A stretch of 9,460 nucleotides of DNA, taken from assembly GCA_934276485.1 (NCBI GenBank), contig CAKQTE010000118.1:1-9460 (forward strand), in the 5' to 3' direction. Position numbers and translations under genes: made by a program. This DNA is from an uncultured Spirochaetales bacterium. Its GTDB lineage: Bacteria; Spirochaetota; Spirochaetia; Sphaerochaetales; Sphaerochaetaceae. Each line of letters starts with the position of its first letter. Position 1 is the stretch's first letter. Of this stretch, positions 6,895 to 9,460 are shown piece by piece. The notes beneath the pieces were generated by a model, which did not search any database, was not told the origin of the DNA, and saw only the letters and a list, made by a program, of their open reading frames with translations.

Positions 6895-8304
6895 ATGAAA
6901 AAGAAATCTTTCTTTATTGTACTGTTATGTTGTTGCCTTCAATTTGTATCGGCAACATCTATTGTCGATAGAATAATATCCCCATTAAACAAGACCAAAA
7001 GCACTACATCGATCAACAACATGGTTTATTCCATAAAGAATCTCTATTCATATCTAGATGAGAACTTTCTCTACGATATTGATGATGAAGAGATGCAATA
7101 TGAGCTGATAGAAGCAATGGTTAATAGTTTGGGTGACCCCTACTCTTATTTTGTAAGACCCGAGGATGCTGAAGAGTATCAAGAAGGAAACGAAGGGCAA
7201 TATGTAGGTATCGGAACATACCTAACAAAGGCAAACCCTGAATACTATGATCCAGAAGATCCTGAAACATACATGGTTATAATCACATCACCTTTCCCAG
7301 GAGGACCTGCTGACAGAGCAGGATTAAGAGCTAAGGATATGATCAGTGCTGTTAATGGCGAGGATATATCAAAGCTATCTGCAAATGAAGCATCAAAGCT
7401 AATAAGAGGAAAAGCTGGCGAGCCTATTACCTTGACTGTGCATAGAGGAGAATCTGTATTTGATATTACATTGATGCCAGAGGTTGTAATCACACCTACA
7501 TGCGAATGGCAAATGCTTGATGATAACATTGCATATTTAAGAATATTGCAATTCAGTCAGACAACATTTGATAGTGTTTATGATGATATTAAGGAAATTC
7601 TCAACAGTGGTGCTAACAGTTTGATCATTGATTTGAGAAATAATGGCGGTGGTGTTGTTGATTCTGCTCTATCAATTGCAAACATGTTTGTAAAGGAAGG
7701 AACTCTTCTCACAACTGGATTCAAGAAAGGATCTAGCAATCAAGATACTGTCTATTCTGCAACAAACTATCTGGTAGTTCCTGAAGAAATGCCTGTTGTG
7801 GTTCTTACAAACCAAGGAACTGCTTCTGCTAGTGAAATCCTCACAGCAGCCCTCAAAGAGAATAACAGAGCTACTGTAATAGGCTCCAAATCTTTTGGAA
7901 AGGGAATAATGCAACACGTCATTCCTTATATGAATGGATACTTGAACGTAACTGTAGCCCACTACTACACACCAAATGGCAATGATATCCACGAAATTGG
8001 AATCACTCCTGATATTGAAATAAACGAGCCAGAATTTACAGATGAAGAGATCAACGCTTATGCAGATTTCCTAAAGAGCGAAAAGATCAAAGCGTGGAAG
8101 GAAGAATATCCAGAATATACAAAGGAAAACATTGAAGCATTCGCTCATGCAAACGAGAACAGCGGTGTTCCATATTCTCTTTTGTGTGTTTTGATGCGTA
8201 ATGAGTACATATATTCACTCGATTATGATAAACGCCCTATTGCTGATACAGATTTTGACACACAACTGAAAGGTGCTGTTGACTATCTAAAGGAAACAAA
8301 ATGA
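6895..8304 (+). CDS. Secreted S41 C-terminal processing protease with PDZ domain
   Basis: A periplasmic or outer-face serine protease of the CtpA/Prc family, which trims C-termini of envelope proteins. The 469 residues begin with a Sec signal peptide (KKK then a hydrophobic core, probable cleavage after VSA at 18-20). A helical N-terminal region with LGDPYSYF at 79-86 follows, then a PDZ domain (about 100-190, with GPADRAGL and VNGE), and the S41 core (about 205-375). The catalytic pair reads S311 (GTASASE) and K336 (SFGKG), 25 residues apart as in plant D1 protease, with Q340 four residues on; the DLRNNGGG motif is at 246-253. All are intact, so activity is expected. The PDZ carries a 12-15-residue acidic and tyrosine-rich insertion (about 112-126), and a C-terminal tail of about 90 residues follows the core. 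The gene overlaps rsmE by ATGA, so the two are co-transcribed. No Shine-Dalgarno is apparent. Confidence 0.93.
   Translation: MKKKSFFIVLLCCCLQFVSATSIVDRIISPLNKTKSTTSINNMVYSIKNLYSYLDENFLYDIDDEEMQYELIEAMVNSLGDPYSYFVRPEDAEEYQEGNEGQYVGIGTYLTKANPEYYDPEDPETYMVIITSPFPGGPADRAGLRAKDMISAVNGEDISKLSANEASKLIRGKAGEPITLTVHRGESVFDITLMPEVVITPTCEWQMLDDNIAYLRILQFSQTTFDSVYDDIKEILNSGANSLIIDLRNNGGGVVDSALSIANMFVKEGTLLTTGFKKGSSNQDTVYSATNYLVVPEEMPVVVLTNQGTASASEILTAALKENNRATVIGSKSFGKGIMQHVIPYMNGYLNVTVAHYYTPNGNDIHEIGITPDIEINEPEFTDEEINAYADFLKSEKIKAWKEEYPEYTKENIEAFAHANENSGVPYSLLCVLMRNEYIYSLDYDKRPIADTDFDTQLKGAVDYLKETK
8289..8294 (+). promoter_or_regulatory. Shine-Dalgarno of rsmE inside the protease gene
   Basis: AAAGGA lies 6 bases before the ATG at 8301, which itself shares ATGA with the protease stop. 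This sets the rsmE start and points to translational coupling. Confidence 0.75.
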
Positions 8305-9032
8305 GAGTATTTCTTTTAAGTCCTACTTTTTCTGGAGAGAGTCTATACTCTCTAAAAAGCAAGGAAAGGCAATATCTGAATAAGGTTCTGCGTCTTGATG
8401 TTGGTTTTGAATTTACAGCAAAGGATCATGATGACAACTATTTCAAAGCAACTTTGATCGATCCTGATACGCTATCATTAGAGCCTACAGACAACCCAGA
8501 AGCTACTCTTTTGGATAATCTTTCTGGATATAAAGGTCCTTTTGCCCAAATTGATATGTATATTTCAATTCTCAAAGGCAAGAAAAATGAATTAGTTGTA
8601 AAAGCCCTTACAGAAATTGGTATTTCAAGGATTGTATTGGTTCAAAGCCAATATGTTCAGGAAAAAAACTTTACATCTCACCAAAGAGAAAGACTTGAAA
8701 CAATACTGAAGGAAGCTGTTCAGCAATCTGGAGCTAAAGCACCTAGCTTAGAAGGACCTGTTTCTTTTGAAGAAGCTATCTCAAATGCAAATGGAGATAT
8801 TCTCATAATGCATCAATCAAAGATAACAAAAACGAAATCCTTGAAAGATATATCTCTTTCTCTTGAGAGACCAATATCTGTTTTAATTGGACCAGAGGGT
8901 GGTTTTTCTGATGAAGAATGCAATCTAGCAATAGAAAGAAATGGAACTCCAATACTTTTGAATACAAATATCCTAAGAGCAGAAACAGCAAGCATATATA
9001 CAGCTTCTGCATTACAAACTCTTCTTCAATGA
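8301..9032 (+). CDS. rsmE: 16S rRNA m3U1498 methyltransferase RsmE
   Basis: SAM-dependent SPOUT methyltransferase that N3-methylates U1498 in the 30S decoding region. The 243 residues have the family length and order: an N-terminal PUA-like domain (about 1-75) with the conserved LNKVLRL at 26-32, then the SPOUT domain with KGKKNELVVKALTEIG at 92-107, EAVQQSGA at 138-145, the SAM-binding IGPEGGFSDEE at 196-206, and the knot segment LRAETASIYTASAL at 225-238. All characteristic motifs are intact. It is the second gene of the protease operon, with its start in the ATGA overlap, and it ends just before a terminator. The link to an envelope protease is positional; RsmE is often found in operons with unrelated partners. 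Confidence 0.95.
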   Translation: MRVFLLSPTFSGESLYSLKSKERQYLNKVLRLDVGFEFTAKDHDDNYFKATLIDPDTLSLEPTDNPEATLLDNLSGYKGPFAQIDMYISILKGKKNELVVKALTEIGISRIVLVQSQYVQEKNFTSHQRERLETILKEAVQQSGAKAPSLEGPVSFEEAISNANGDILIMHQSKITKTKSLKDISLSLERPISVLIGPEGGFSDEECNLAIERNGTPILLNTNILRAETASIYTASALQTLLQ

Positions 9033-9059
9033 TAATTAAAAAGCAACTAGAATTAACAA

Positions 9060-9098
9060 GAGCCCTCGATTGATATCTTGGGCTCCTGGTTTTGTTTA
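9060..9098 (+). terminator. Terminator after rsmE
   Basis: GAGCCC (9060-9065) pairs with GGGCTC (9080-9085). After a TC/TT internal loop, GAT pairs with ATC around TGAT. The stem is followed by CTGGTTTTGTTTA, a T-rich but interrupted tract. It lies 28 bases after the rsmE stop and only a few bases before the stop of the leftward Rpn-type gene, so it sits between convergent transcripts and may serve both. Confidence 0.65.
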
Positions 9099-9103
9099 CT
9101 CTC

Positions 9104-9334
9104 TTAACGAAGAGATTCTATTGTCTTAGTATCGAGATTCGTATACTTGGAAATCAATGCAATATCTAGCTTATCTTCAAGCATACGCCTTGCAGTTGCA
9201 ATTTTTTCAGCATCAATGCCTTCGGCTTTGCCTTCTTCTCTACCTAAGGCTTTGCCATTGGCAAGGAGCTTCTCCGCCTCCTCCTTGTGATATTCCATGA
9301 ACTCTTCGTGAACTTCTCCGTACATAGGGCCACC
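9104..9334 (-). CDS. C-terminal part (3' exon) of an Rpn-type nuclease/putative transposase gene
   Basis: 76 codons end in TAA at 9104-9106 and read leftward from the predicted intron junction; the first ATG is at 9325-9323 and is preceded in frame by GGP. The product is a highly charged helical stretch with G-R-E-E-G-K-A-E-G repeats, then ARRMLEDKLDIALISKYTNLDTKTIESL. This is the typical tail of Rpn-family proteins (PD-(D/E)XK recombination-promoting nuclease/putative transposase). The catalytic nuclease domain would be upstream and is absent here. No Shine-Dalgarno is properly spaced before ATG 9325 (the nearest AGGAGG is about 30 bases away), so I read this as a 3' exon rather than an independent small gene. 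Whether the protein is restored by splicing, truncated, or dead cannot be seen from this window. The family call rests on tail composition and is moderately sure. Confidence 0.65.
   Translation of the reverse strand, partial: GGPMYGEVHEEFMEYHKEEAEKLLANGKALGREEGKAEGIDAEKIATARRMLEDKLDIALISKYTNLDTKTIESLR

Positions 9335-9460
<126 letters not shown>

Noticed and set aside
6895..6960. Lipoprotein signal (lipobox) at the cysteines C12-C14 of the S41 protease
   Set aside because: The residues before the cysteines (VLL, LLC) do not fit a usual lipobox and the VSA site downstream fits signal peptidase I; relaxed spirochaete lipoboxes leave a small doubt.
7245..7992. Leftward open frames opposite the S41 protease
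   Set aside because: They overlap the PDZ and catalytic regions of a clear protease gene and have no motif or ribosome site.
8803..9012. Leftward open frames opposite the end of rsmE
   Set aside because: They are antisense to the conserved SPOUT motifs and have no independent support.
9104..9325. Stand-alone 73-residue gene starting at ATG 9325
   Set aside because: No spaced Shine-Dalgarno is present and the product is only the tail of a larger family, so a 3' exon is the better reading.

Overview
The window is AT-rich bacterial chromosome with tightly packed housekeeping genes and one mobile element cut by the right edge. The sequence does not name the organism. A host-associated spirochaete of the Treponema/Sphaerochaeta kind is my best guess, from the 549-residue cofactor-independent phosphoglycerate mutase, the strongly AGA-biased arginine usage, the Rpn-type nuclease tail and the divergent spirochaete-like symporter. 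This is inference only; a diderm Firmicute or another AT-rich bacterium is not excluded.

Layout. Bases 2-58 hold the last 18 codons of a rightward gene, followed by two hairpins (61-76 and 131-168, the second with a T5 tract). A rightward pair follows: a divergent DAACS/SDF-type symporter (294-1541) and an unrecognised 8-segment membrane protein (1544-2305), separated by 2 bases. A hairpin at 2341-2375 separates them from a leftward operon lgt (6791-5796), three-domain M24B aminopeptidase P (5830-4046) and gpmI (4044-2395). These genes overlap or nearly touch, and the second and third each have a Shine-Dalgarno inside the end of the previous gene. A 103-base divergent intergenic region (6792-6894) separates lgt from a second rightward operon: a secreted S41/C-terminal processing protease (6895-8304) and rsmE (8301-9032), joined by an ATGA overlap and ended by a terminator at 9060-9098.

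The right end is leftward. Bases 9104-9334 encode the charged C-terminal tail typical of Rpn (PD-(D/E)XK recombination-promoting nuclease/putative transposase) proteins. Directly upstream of it, at 9335-9460, lies the 3' end of a group II intron: a clear domain V with the AGC triad and a domain VI with a bulged branch-point A. The predicted 3' splice junction falls between 9335 and 9334, so the intron appears to sit inside the Rpn-type gene. Its reverse transcriptase and the 5' exon would lie beyond the window.

How the genes work together. Lgt (lipoprotein lipidation), aminopeptidase P (proline-peptide turnover) and GpmI (3-phosphoglycerate/2-phosphoglycerate step of glycolysis) are co-transcribed but share no pathway. 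The S41 protease acts in the envelope and RsmE modifies 16S rRNA; they also look linked only by transcription. The less ordinary parts are the symporter with altered transport-site motifs, its unknown membrane partner, and the intron/Rpn junction. No CRISPR array, tRNA, rRNA or recognisable riboswitch was seen.
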